Shown here piece after piece: positions 7,359 through 13,186 of a DNA stretch of 13,319 nt. This DNA comes from T1Sed10-7 sp046540855. GTDB taxonomy: Bacteria > Actinomycetota > Nitriliruptoria > Nitriliruptorales > Nitriliruptoraceae. Positions within the stretch are counted from its first letter, which is position 1. Each line of letters starts with the position of its first letter. Both the position numbers and the translations under genes were made by a program. The notes below the pieces were generated by a model. It worked only from the letters and a program-made list of their open reading frames with translations, had not been told where the DNA came from and made no database searches. Location of the stretch: positions 1 through 13,319 of the forward strand of contig JBKHEJ010000058.1 in the NCBI GenBank assembly GCA_046540855.1, read 5' to 3'.

Positions 7359-9070
7359 CCCACGTCGACGAACGACAGCTTGGACAGGATGCCCTGGCCG
7401 TCCTGGAACACCCAGCCGTCGTACGCGGCCGGCCGGTAGCCGTACAGCTCGTCGGCGTAGTACAGGGTCACGAACGGCCGGGCGTCGGCGATCGCCGCCT
7501 GCAACTGCTGCGCTGCCGCGTCGCGTGCGTCGGCGTCGGCCGCTGCGCGCACCGCGTCAGCGGCGGCATCCACCTCGGCGTCGTCGAGCCCGCCGATGTT
7601 GAGCGAGCCGATCGCCGGGTCGCTGTGGCCGAGCGCCGCGATGCGCCCGGCGTCGAGCATCACCGGTGCGGACCAGCCCCACATCGACAGTTCGAAGTCA
7701 CGGCCCTGCGCCACGTCGAACCCGGGCCACACGGCGTCGTCGACGGTGGTGGCCTCCTGCGGGCTGATCGTCACCTCGACGCCGATGTTTGCGAGCATCT
7801 CGCCGATCAGTTCAGCGGCACGGATCCGCGCGGGGTTGTCGGCGTACACGAGCAGCTCGAACGACAGTGGTTCGCCGTCGAGCGTGCGGATGCCGTCGTC
7901 ACCGGCGGTGGCGCCGAGCTCGTCGAGCATCTCGTTGGCGGCGTCCGGGTCGTGCTCGTGCGTCAGATCGGGGTCGGCGAGCGGGCTGTCGGGGTGCACG
8001 AAACCGGGGTTGGGTTCGGTGCCGGTACCCAACAGCACGACCTCGATCAGCTCGGCCGGGTCGATCGCGAGCCCGATCGCCTGGCGTAGCCGGGGGCGGT
8101 CCAGCGGCGCACGTTCGGTGTTGAACTGCAGCAGCGTGGATGCGAACCCGGAGCCCTGCGCGACCGCGAGGTCGGGGTCTGCGTCGAACCGTTCGACCAG
8201 CTGCGGTTCGAGCCGGATGGCCGACATGTCGAGCTCGCCGCTGCGCAGCGCGGCGAACGCGGTCGACGGGTCGGCGAACACGGCGATGTCGAGCACCCCG
8301 ACGCGCGGCGCGCCGGCGAAGTAGTCGTCGTTCGCTTCGAGCCGGTACCGCTGGTCCTGCTCGTACTCGGTGAGCCGGTAGGGGCCGGTGCCCACCGCAT
8401 CGTCGATGGTGGCCGCGTCGGGGTCGTCGATCTGCGACCACAGGTGTTCGGGCAGCATCGGCATGTCTGCTAGCGGCCGGATCGCGAACTCCGGGTCGGG
8501 CGCGTCGAGCTCGACCGTGAACTCCTGGTCGCCGGTCACGGTGACCTCGACGACCCCGTCGACCGCGCTGGTCCAGCGCGACGAGGTGAACTCGGTCACG
8601 TAGTCGAAGGTGAACGCGACGTCATCGGCGGTGAACGGCTCACCGTCGTGCCACACGACGTCGTCGCGCAACGTGAAGGTCCACGTCGTGCCGGCGTCAT
8701 CGATCGACCAGTCCGACGCGAGCAGCGGCTGGGGGGTGTTGGACTCGTCGAGCACCAGCAGCGTGTCCCACACCAGCCCGAGCAGGTTCCACCCCGGGTA
8801 GCCGGTCCGGTAGGTGTACGGAGTGAGCGACCCCTCGTCACCGCCGATGGCGATCGTCAGCGCTTCGGTGACCGTGTCGTCAGCGCTGTCGCCCTCGTCG
8901 TCCGCGTCGGCGCCCTCACCTTCGTCGCCCGGGTCGTCGGCGTCGCCCGCCTCGTCCGCTGGGTCGTCATCGGTCCCGACGACCGGGTCGTCGCCGTCGG
9001 TCCCGCAGGCCGCCAGCACCGTTGCCAGCACGAGTAGCACGGTCAGCGAACGCGTCACGATGCGGCGCAC
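7355..9070 (-). CDS. Extracellular solute-binding lipoprotein, family 5 (peptide/nickel/oligosaccharide ABC importer)
   Basis: This is the first gene of the operon and captures the imported solute outside the membrane. From GTG 9070 it has 571 residues. A lipoprotein signal VRRIVTRSLTVLLVLATVLAAC puts the lipidated Cys at 22. A spacer of about 45 residues made almost only of Asp, Glu, Gly and Ala precedes the folded domain, which starts near TVTEALTIAIGGD. The SBP_bac_5 signature WTFTLRDDVVWHDGEPF and TADDVAFTFDYV is clear, as are GTGPYRL and later conserved segments. The C-terminus (SKLSFVDVG) is complete. The whole protein has about one Lys and is very acidic, suggesting a salty habitat. 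GTG 9085 would lengthen the signal by five residues, but GGAAGG at 9083-9078 with a 7-nt spacer favours 9070. Family 5 binds peptides, nickel, opines or sugars; I cannot say which here. Confidence 0.93.
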   Translation of the reverse strand: MRRIVTRSLTVLLVLATVLAACGTDGDDPVVGTDDDPADEAGDADDPGDEGEGADADDEGDSADDTVTEALTIAIGGDEGSLTPYTYRTGYPGWNLLGLVWDTLLVLDESNTPQPLLASDWSIDDAGTTWTFTLRDDVVWHDGEPFTADDVAFTFDYVTEFTSSRWTSAVDGVVEVTVTGDQEFTVELDAPDPEFAIRPLADMPMLPEHLWSQIDDPDAATIDDAVGTGPYRLTEYEQDQRYRLEANDDYFAGAPRVGVLDIAVFADPSTAFAALRSGELDMSAIRLEPQLVERFDADPDLAVAQGSGFASTLLQFNTERAPLDRPRLRQAIGLAIDPAELIEVVLLGTGTEPNPGFVHPDSPLADPDLTHEHDPDAANEMLDELGATAGDDGIRTLDGEPLSFELLVYADNPARIRAAELIGEMLANIGVEVTISPQEATTVDDAVWPGFDVAQGRDFELSMWGWSAPVMLDAGRIAALGHSDPAIGSLNIGGLDDAEVDAAADAVRAAADADARDAAAQQLQAAIADARPFVTLYYADELYGYRPAAYDGWVFQDGQGILSKLSFVDVG

Positions 9071-9077
9071 GGCGGGG

Positions 9078-9083
9078 CCTTCC
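9078..9083 (-). promoter_or_regulatory. Ribosome binding site deciding the binding-protein start
   Basis: On the minus strand GGAAGG ends 7 nt before GTG 9070. The alternative upstream GTG 9085 has no Shine-Dalgarno-like sequence, and with the proposed promoter it would have almost no leader. This supports the shorter protein with a standard lipoprotein signal. Confidence 0.7.
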
Positions 9084-9097
9084 ACGAGGAGGCCGTC

Positions 9098-9118
9098 AGC
9101 GTATCGCGAACGGTTCGC
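9098..9118 (-). promoter_or_regulatory. Candidate promoter -10 with adjacent 13-bp LacI-type palindrome for the ABC operon
   Basis: On the minus strand TACGCT (9103-9098) fits the actinobacterial -10 TANNNT and would start transcription near 9091, leaving a leader of about 20 nt before GTG 9070. Two bases upstream lies the perfect palindrome GCGAAC-C-GTTCGC (9118-9106). Its AACCGTT centre has the central CG typical of LacI-family operators. A protein bound there would cover the space between -35 and -10, so repression is expected. The -35 is weak. No LacI-type gene is in the window. Confidence 0.5.
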
Positions 9119-9244
9119 AGCGGTGGACCGCGGTGCCCCCGGACCGTGTCGGCCACGGGAGGGTCGGACCCCACGGCGGGGCGAGGCAGCGTGCGAGGTG
9201 GCGGGGAGCCGGGGCGAGGAGCCCGCTGGTGTGGCGGGTGCGGC

Positions 9245-10411
9245 TCAGCCGCTGACACCGGGCCGGCCGAACCCGACCACCCCGCGGCGGGTCAGCCCGT
9301 CCTCACGGATCCCCACCGTGCCGCCGTAGGACGGGGCGTCGATGACCCGACCGTCCCCGACGTACATCGCCACGTGGCTGACGGGCGAGTAGTAGAAGAC
9401 GAGGTCCCCCGGACGGAGCTCGGAGCGTGAGATCGGGGTCACCGCCTGGTGCATCTGGCGTGAGCTGCGCGGCAGGGTGACCCCGTTCGCCGTGCGCCAG
9501 GAGTAGTAGACCAGGCCCGAGCAGTCGAAGCTGTGGGGGCCGGCACCGGCCCACCGGTAGGGCTTGCCGATCTGCGCCATGGCGACCTCGAGCGCGGCGC
9601 GCCCGGGGGCCTCGAGCCGTTCGCGTTCCTCGAGCTCGCGGCGCCGTTCGGCCTCGCGGCGCTCCTGCTCACGACGCTCCTGCTCGCGCCGCTCGAGCCG
9701 CTCGTGTTCGGCGAGGCGCTCCTCGAAGGACGTGAAGGTGACCGCATCGCTCAGGCCCAGCGCGCGAGCGAGGAACACCGCGGCGTGGGAGCGCTGCACC
9801 GTCTCGTAGGTGCAGAAGGTGACCGGTCCGCAGCCGTTGCTGATGCCGTTGGCGGCGAGCGCGTCGATGCTCGCACCGTGCGTCCCACCGCCGTCGATGA
9901 AGTAGCTCTCACCGCCGGTGGCAGGCGGCAGGTCGAAGGCCGCGACCAGCATCGTCGCGAGTTGGCCACGGGTCACGCTCTGCTCGGGGCAGAAGCGCCC
10001 CTGCTCGCACCCGTCGACGAGCCCTTCCTGGGCCAGCAGCTCGATCGCCTCGGCGTGGACCGACCCCTCGACGTCCGTGAAGGAGACGGGCGTGCCGGTG
10101 TGCGTCGAGGCCAGGCGGGGGGCGCCGCCATCCTCGCCGCCGCCGAGCTCGTCGCTACCCAGGGCGCGGGCGAGGATCGAGGCGAGCTGACCGCGGGTGA
10201 GATCATCGGTGGAGCAGAAGCGGTCCTCGTCGCACCCCTGGATCAGGCCCTCGGCGACCAGCCGCTGGACGGCGACCTCGTGCGAGGTGCCCGCGGTGTC
10301 CTCGAAGGGTGGTACCTCGGTCGCGCTCGCGGGGGCCGCACCGGCGGCCACGGTGACGAGGAGGGCGAGCAGGAGGGTGGGGACGGCGAGATGGCGCAGG
10401 CGGACGGGCAC
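9245..10411 (-). CDS. Secreted NlpC/P60 peptidoglycan hydrolase with three SLH repeats
   Basis: The 388-residue exported protein starts at GTG 10411 (GGAG 5 nt upstream), with signal MPVRLRHLAVPTLLLALLV and a likely cut after PASA (about 30). Three S-layer-homology repeats follow at about 36-85, 111-160 and 171-220. Each has a Cys pair six residues apart (60/66, 135/141, 194/200; GCxxxxFC), which could form disulfides. A highly charged Glu/Arg helix (about 229-268, EERREQERR-type units) leads to a C-terminal NlpC/P60 domain with catalytic Cys297 (FDCSGLVYYSW) and His346 (SHVAMYVGDG). The third polar site is Asp358 (IDAP) where many relatives have His. NlpC/P60 enzymes cut D-Glu/diaminopimelate stem peptides; the SLH repeats would anchor it to the wall. 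The frame is open to 10570, but only 10411 gives a normal signal peptide. It stands alone, with gaps on both sides. Confidence 0.93.
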   Translation of the reverse strand: MPVRLRHLAVPTLLLALLVTVAAGAAPASATEVPPFEDTAGTSHEVAVQRLVAEGLIQGCDEDRFCSTDDLTRGQLASILARALGSDELGGGEDGGAPRLASTHTGTPVSFTDVEGSVHAEAIELLAQEGLVDGCEQGRFCPEQSVTRGQLATMLVAAFDLPPATGGESYFIDGGGTHGASIDALAANGISNGCGPVTFCTYETVQRSHAAVFLARALGLSDAVTFTSFEERLAEHERLERREQERREQERREAERRRELEERERLEAPGRAALEVAMAQIGKPYRWAGAGPHSFDCSGLVYYSWRTANGVTLPRSSRQMHQAVTPISRSELRPGDLVFYYSPVSHVAMYVGDGRVIDAPSYGGTVGIREDGLTRRGVVGFGRPGVSG

Positions 10412-10441
10412 GGGAGCTCCGGGAGGTGGGAGGACGGATGC

Positions 10442-10517
10442 GGCGCCGACGGCCCTGACCGTCGGCCCGGCCGCTGGGGTGAGCCCCCCATCTCGTGGCC
10501 GGACCTTGGCGGCGCGC
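10442..10517 (-). promoter_or_regulatory. Structured leader of the NlpC/P60 gene; possible degenerate ydaO/c-di-AMP-type element
   Basis: On the minus strand the leader contains GCCGCCAAGGTCCGGCCACGA and then a run of six G. This resembles the 5' half of actinobacterial ydaO riboswitches (GTCGCCGAGTCCGGC..GGGGG), which often precede NlpC/P60 and Rpf genes. The expected TGGGGTGAA and CCCGACAGCTAAC blocks are absent or badly altered, and the element is far too short. It ends in a strong hairpin, GCCGACGG (10466-10459) with CCGTCGGC (10452-10445) and a 6-nt loop, about 30 nt before the GTG. A remnant, a variant or chance are all possible. Confidence 0.25.
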
Positions 10518-10563
10518 AAGGGTGACGGCTGCATCGCCCACCGCGGACCGCCCGCCTCCCTTT

Positions 10564-10576
10564 CGGACACTGTCCG
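10564..10576. promoter_or_regulatory. 13-bp palindrome CGGACA-C-TGTCCG
   Basis: A perfect inverted repeat with 6-bp arms and one central base lies in the 240-bp gap between the hypothetical gene and the NlpC/P60 gene, about 150 bp before the GTG. It has the size of a dimeric repressor site and could be an operator for the NlpC/P60 gene. As RNA it cannot fold well because the loop would be one base. No clear -10/-35 was found beside it. Confidence 0.35.
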
Positions 10577-10653
10577 CTCACGGCCGTACCCGCTCCGTGA
10601 TACCGCCGGAAGCCGCGCACCCCGCGCTGAGGTGGTCGCGGTCGGATCCTCGC

Positions 10654-11076
10654 TCAGCCGAGGTCGTCGTCGGGACCGTCCGCGCGCCGCGCGGCCTTGC
10701 GCTCCGCCTCCTGGACGTGCCGACGACCCTGCATGAGGGCCTCACGCACACGCCGCTCGCCCGCCACGGCCACCTCGTAGTAGGTGCGGTCGAAGGCCTC
10801 GACCACCTCGAAGGTCCACATCCCCGGCAGCACGTTCCGGCCCAGCCAGGTCCCGGAGAGCTCGTCCGCGAGCTCGGTGTGGCCGGCGGCACGGAGCTGC
10901 TCCAAACCGTCGCCGAGGATGTCGTCGACCCAGCCGATGCGCTGGTGGAACTCGTACAGCGCCCCGCGCGCCCGCTCCAGCAGCTCGAAGGCCTCCCCGA
11001 TGCGACCGACCGCATCGACGGTCGCGTCGTCCACGCCCTCGGGACGCTGGTGCGCGGGGTCCGGTTGCTCGGCCAT
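10654..11076 (-). CDS. Conserved-looking small cytoplasmic protein of unknown function
   Basis: The product has 140 residues, without signal peptide or membrane segment. It begins MAEQPDPAHQRPEG at ATG 11076, with GGAG 6 nt upstream. It is largely helical by appearance: a segment RIGEAFELLERARGALYEFHQRIG (residues about 24-47), then LGRNVLPGMWTFEVVEAFDR and TYYEVAVAGERRVRE, then a charged helix MQGRRHVQEAERKAARR at the end. I recall similar short actinobacterial hypotheticals with WTFxVVExxDxxY, but know no function or named family. It follows the COG4315-type lipoprotein gene by 34 nt in the same direction, so the two are probably one transcript. The frame continues upstream to 11292, but that part is antisense-like composition over the lipoprotein gene, so it is not used. 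Confidence 0.8.
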   Translation of the reverse strand: MAEQPDPAHQRPEGVDDATVDAVGRIGEAFELLERARGALYEFHQRIGWVDDILGDGLEQLRAAGHTELADELSGTWLGRNVLPGMWTFEVVEAFDRTYYEVAVAGERRVREALMQGRRHVQEAERKAARRADGPDDDLG

Positions 11077-11110
11077 GCTCGCTCCTTCGATCGGTGCGTG
11101 GGGGGGTGGC

Positions 11111-11719
11111 TCAGCCCGGCTCGCTCTCGACGGGGACGCCCTCGGTCGCGACCACGAACCAGCGGTCCTCGATGCCCTGCCCCTTGGCGTCGCCGACCTC
11201 GTCGTCGCCGACGTAGTAGTAGAGCGGGTGGCCGTTGTAGGTGACCTGGAGGGCGCCGTCGTCGGCGTCGATGGTCCCGACCAGCTCCTCACGGACCTCG
11301 CCGTCGACGCTCGGCAGCTCCTCGCCGGTGGAGAGCACCGGCCAGGTCTCCAGGCACTCGTCCGTGCAGGTGCGCTCGTCCTCGGGATCCGCGGTGAACA
11401 GGTAGAGGGTGCGGCCCCGCCCGTCCACCAGGTGCGTCCCGAGGGAGGCGGAGGTCCGGCTCGTCAGCTCGGCCTCGCTCAGCGGCTCGCCCTCGAAGTC
11501 CTGTCCGCGCTGCCGGTCACCGGTGGCCTCCTCCGCACCGGAGCCGCCGGCCTCGGTGTCGGTCTCGGGCTCGACCTGCGGATCGCCCTCCGCCTCCCCG
11601 TCGCCGGGCGTGCCCGACAGGTCCTCCTCGCGCGGGGTGTCGGCCTCGGGTGTGGCGCACGCCGCGAGCAGCAGGCCGGCGAGCAGCAGCGGGAGCAGGC
11701 GGAGCGGTCGGTGCAGCAT
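11111..11719 (-). CDS. Lipoprotein with COG4315-type secreted repeats (function unknown)
   Basis: The product has 202 residues. Start ATG 11719 has GAGGA 5 nt upstream. The lipoprotein signal MLHRPLRLLPLLLAGLLLAAC puts the lipid-bearing Cys at 21. A spacer of about 60 residues rich in Glu, Asp, Gly and Pro follows, then two related repeats. The first runs LGTHLVDGRGRTLYLFTAD with Cys118 and Cys122 before ETWPVL. The second runs DGALQVTYNGHPLYYYVGD, then GDAKGQGI and WFVVA. This GRTLYLF / TWP / QVTYNGHPLYYY / GDxxGQG pattern is typical of the COG4315 'predicted lipoprotein with conserved Yx(FWY)xxD motif' group. No activity is established for that group. It faces outside, tethered to the membrane. 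The longer frame to 11773 adds an Arg/Pro-rich stretch before the signal and is rejected. Confidence 0.9.
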   Translation of the reverse strand: MLHRPLRLLPLLLAGLLLAACATPEADTPREEDLSGTPGDGEAEGDPQVEPETDTEAGGSGAEEATGDRQRGQDFEGEPLSEAELTSRTSASLGTHLVDGRGRTLYLFTADPEDERTCTDECLETWPVLSTGEELPSVDGEVREELVGTIDADDGALQVTYNGHPLYYYVGDDEVGDAKGQGIEDRWFVVATEGVPVESEPG

Positions 11720-11876
11720 GTCGGTCCTCGCGGATCGCGGTCGCCGCGGGCCGTGGCACCGGGGCGGGGCCACCGCGCGCGACGGGATGCCACCCTGCCC
11801 CCTTCACCGGCCGCCCGCAGGCCACGACCACGGCCGATGGACCGAGGTTGCCTGCCATCGAACCCTTCGAACGCCG
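11720..11876. other. Upstream region of the COG4315 lipoprotein gene
   Basis: This lies between the lipoprotein start and the rpmE terminator. Apart from the ribosome binding site (GAGGA) no motif is clear. No -10 hexamer fitting TANNNT was found on the minus strand, so the promoter of the lipoprotein gene is not located. Confidence 0.4.
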
Positions 11877-11904
11877 CGCGCCGCCGGCGGTGGCCGGCGG
11901 CGCG
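11877..11904 (-). terminator. Strong hairpin after rpmE
   Basis: CGCGCCGCCGGC (11877-11888) pairs perfectly with GCCGGCGGCGCG (11893-11904), a 12-bp stem with a 4-nt loop. It begins 23 nt after the rpmE stop. It lacks a U tract, as is usual for terminators in very GC-rich actinobacteria. It probably ends rpmE transcription and insulates the lipoprotein gene. Confidence 0.75.
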
Positions 11905-11927
11905 GGCAGCTCGATCGTGCGGCGGGA

Positions 11928-12134
11928 CTACTTCTTCGCCTTCTCCATGCGGCGCTTGAAGCGGTCGACGCGGCCACCGGCGTCCAGCAGCTTCTGCTTG
12001 CCGGTGTAGAAGGGGTGGCACTGGTTGCACAGCTCGACGGAGATGCGCTCGGTGGTCGCGCGGGTCTGGAAGGTGTTCCCGCACGAGCAGGTCACCGTGG
12101 CGACCTTGTAGTCGGGGTGGATGTCGGGCTTCAT
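11928..12134 (-). CDS. rpmE: 50S ribosomal protein L31 (zinc-binding form)
   Basis: The 68-residue L31 bridges the large and small ribosomal subunits. It starts MKPDIHPDYKVATVTCSCGN and ends RFKRRMEKAKK, a standard full-length form. Cys16, Cys18, Cys36 and Cys39 (CSC and CNQC) make the Zn site, so this is the C+ type; bacteria often replace it with a C- paralogue when zinc is scarce. The conserved HPFYTGKQKLLD is intact. ATG 12134 has a perfect GGAGG 5 nt upstream. It is monocistronic: a terminator follows and a divergent gene lies upstream. The leader of about 130 nt contains a stable hairpin, so leader control is possible. Usually rpmE sits next to rho or to the DUF1385-prfA genes, and here it does not. 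Confidence 0.98.
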   Translation of the reverse strand: MKPDIHPDYKVATVTCSCGNTFQTRATTERISVELCNQCHPFYTGKQKLLDAGGRVDRFKRRMEKAKK

Positions 12135-12237
12135 GGCGTCCTCCGGACGGCGCGAGGCGCGCGGGTCGTCGAGGTGGTGGGCGGGACGGACGGGCCGGGT
12201 CGCTGCGCCGGCACGAGAGTCAGGGCTTCCCACGCGA

Positions 12238-12262
12238 ACGCGCGCCGACCGGCGGCGCGCGT
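12238..12262 (-). promoter_or_regulatory. 10-bp hairpin at the 5' end of the rpmE leader
   Basis: On the minus strand ACGCGCGCCG pairs perfectly with CGGCGCGCGT around the loop CCGGT. It would sit at the very start of the transcript from the promoter at 12271-12300, about 100 nt before the rpmE ATG. L31 mRNA leaders with conserved structure are known in several groups including Actinobacteria; whether this one belongs to them needs a covariance-model test. Simple 5' stabilisation is the other option. Confidence 0.45.
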
Positions 12263-12270
12263 CGGACCCG

Positions 12271-12300
12271 AAGGTACCAGAGGGCTCGGCGCGACGTCAG
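12271..12300 (-). promoter_or_regulatory. Candidate rpmE promoter
   Basis: On the minus strand CTGACG (12300-12295), an 18-nt spacer and TACCTT (12276-12271) match a housekeeping promoter (TTGACN, 4 of the main bases; TANNNT). Transcription would start near 12264, leaving a leader of about 130 nt before rpmE. Confidence 0.5.
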
Positions 12301-12349
12301 CAGCGAGGTGCTGCCCGGCGTGGATCCTGCGCCGCGCGCCCGCGCCACA

Positions 12350-12358
12350 GGTACCTTC
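12350..12358 (+). promoter_or_regulatory. Candidate -10 region for the Bax-inhibitor-like gene
   Basis: GGTACCTTC holds TACCTT (12352-12357), which fits TANNNT, 58 nt before the ATG at 12416. The same nine bases occur inverted at the rpmE promoter (12278-12270). No convincing -35 was found at 17-18 nt, so this is weak. Confidence 0.35.
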
Positions 12359-12415
12359 CCGCGCAGCCCTTCGCTCCGCTCCACCCCCATCACTGCGTCC
12401 CGAGAGGTTCGACCC

Positions 12416-13108
12416 ATGGCGTCGTTCTCCCCCGCGGTTCCCATCGCGCAGGCCCCGCCCGAGGCGCGGACCCAGTACATGACCCGCGTCTACGTCCGGC
12501 TGCTCGTCGGCCTGGCTGGCTTCGTGCTGGGCTCGATGGCGCTGTTCGTCACCGGCCTGGCCTACTCGATCGCCTCCTTCGTGCTCGGCGTGAACTGGCT
12601 GTTGATCCTGGGCGGGTTCATGCTCGTGTCGTGGATGTCGGCGACGCTGCTGGCGCGCGCCGAGACCACCGCCGCCCAGTACGCCGCCTACGCCGCGATC
12701 GTGACGGCGAACGTGGTGCTGTTCGCGACCCCGCTCGTCATCGCCCAGGAGTTCGCCCCCGAGGGCACGATCACCCTGGCGGCCCAGTTGTCGGTGGTCG
12801 CGTTCATCGCCCTGTCGGTCATCGCGATCCGCACCGCGAAGGACTTCAGCTTCCTGCGCGGCATCCTGCTGTTCGGCGGCGTGCTCGCCCTGCTCGCCAT
12901 CGTGGCCTCGACGCTGTTCGGCGTGGGGCTCGGCATCTGGTTCGCCGTGGCGATGATCGGCTACGCGGGTGCGGCGATCCTCTACGACACCCAGAAGGTG
13001 TACCGGACCTACCCGCTGGGGACCGAGACGGCCGCGGCGGTGCGGCTGTTCTCCTCGCTGACCCTGCTGTTCTGGTACGTCCTGCAGGCGTTGTCGATGG
13101 AGCGGTGA
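12416..13108 (+). CDS. Bax inhibitor-1 / YccA-family membrane protein
   Basis: This 230-residue integral membrane protein has about seven hydrophobic helices: roughly 24-46, 51-73, 82-104, 115-136, 142-160, 165-185 and 204-226. The family hallmark is AAILYDTQKVYRTYP near residues 182-196, containing the Asp of the BI-1 pH-sensing/Ca2+ leak pair. Bacterial members (YbhL, YetJ, YccA) act as pH-sensitive calcium leak channels or modulators of FtsH; which applies here is unknown. ATG 12416 has GAGG 8 nt upstream and starts MASFSPAVPIAQAPPEARTQ. The open frame reaches 12308, but that part is Arg/Pro-rich and unlikely to be translated. It is the only clear plus-strand gene, divergent from rpmE, and is followed by a strong hairpin. 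Confidence 0.92.
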   Translation: MASFSPAVPIAQAPPEARTQYMTRVYVRLLVGLAGFVLGSMALFVTGLAYSIASFVLGVNWLLILGGFMLVSWMSATLLARAETTAAQYAAYAAIVTANVVLFATPLVIAQEFAPEGTITLAAQLSVVAFIALSVIAIRTAKDFSFLRGILLFGGVLALLAIVASTLFGVGLGIWFAVAMIGYAGAAILYDTQKVYRTYPLGTETAAAVRLFSSLTLLFWYVLQALSMER

Positions 13109-13133
13109 CCGGCCGCTGAGCCACCGACGTCGC

Positions 13134-13160
13134 GGGCCCGCACCACCTCGGTGCGGGCCC
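13134..13160. terminator. Bidirectional hairpin terminator
   Basis: GGGCCCGCACC (13134-13144) pairs perfectly with GGTGCGGGCCC (13150-13160), an 11-bp stem with a 5-nt loop. It lies 25 nt after the stop of the Bax-inhibitor-like gene and 26 nt from the stop of the converging gene at 13187, so it can serve both. No U tract is present. Confidence 0.8.
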
Positions 13161-13186
13161 CGTCGCGTGACGCACCGGCAGGGGCG

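Noticed and set aside
9071..9085. Start of the binding protein at GTG 9085
   Set aside because: No ribosome binding site, and it sits about 6 nt from the proposed transcription start. GTG 9070 has GGAAGG at 7 nt and a standard lipoprotein signal.
9165..9240. Possible terminator after the NlpC/P60 gene
   Set aside because: Only a 5-bp GCGGG/CCCGC stem with a long loop was found; too weak to call.
9613..9725. Imperfect short repeats CGGCGCTCCTGCTC as a CRISPR-like or tandem-repeat array
   Set aside because: They lie inside the NlpC/P60 gene and encode the Arg/Glu helix; there are no spacers.
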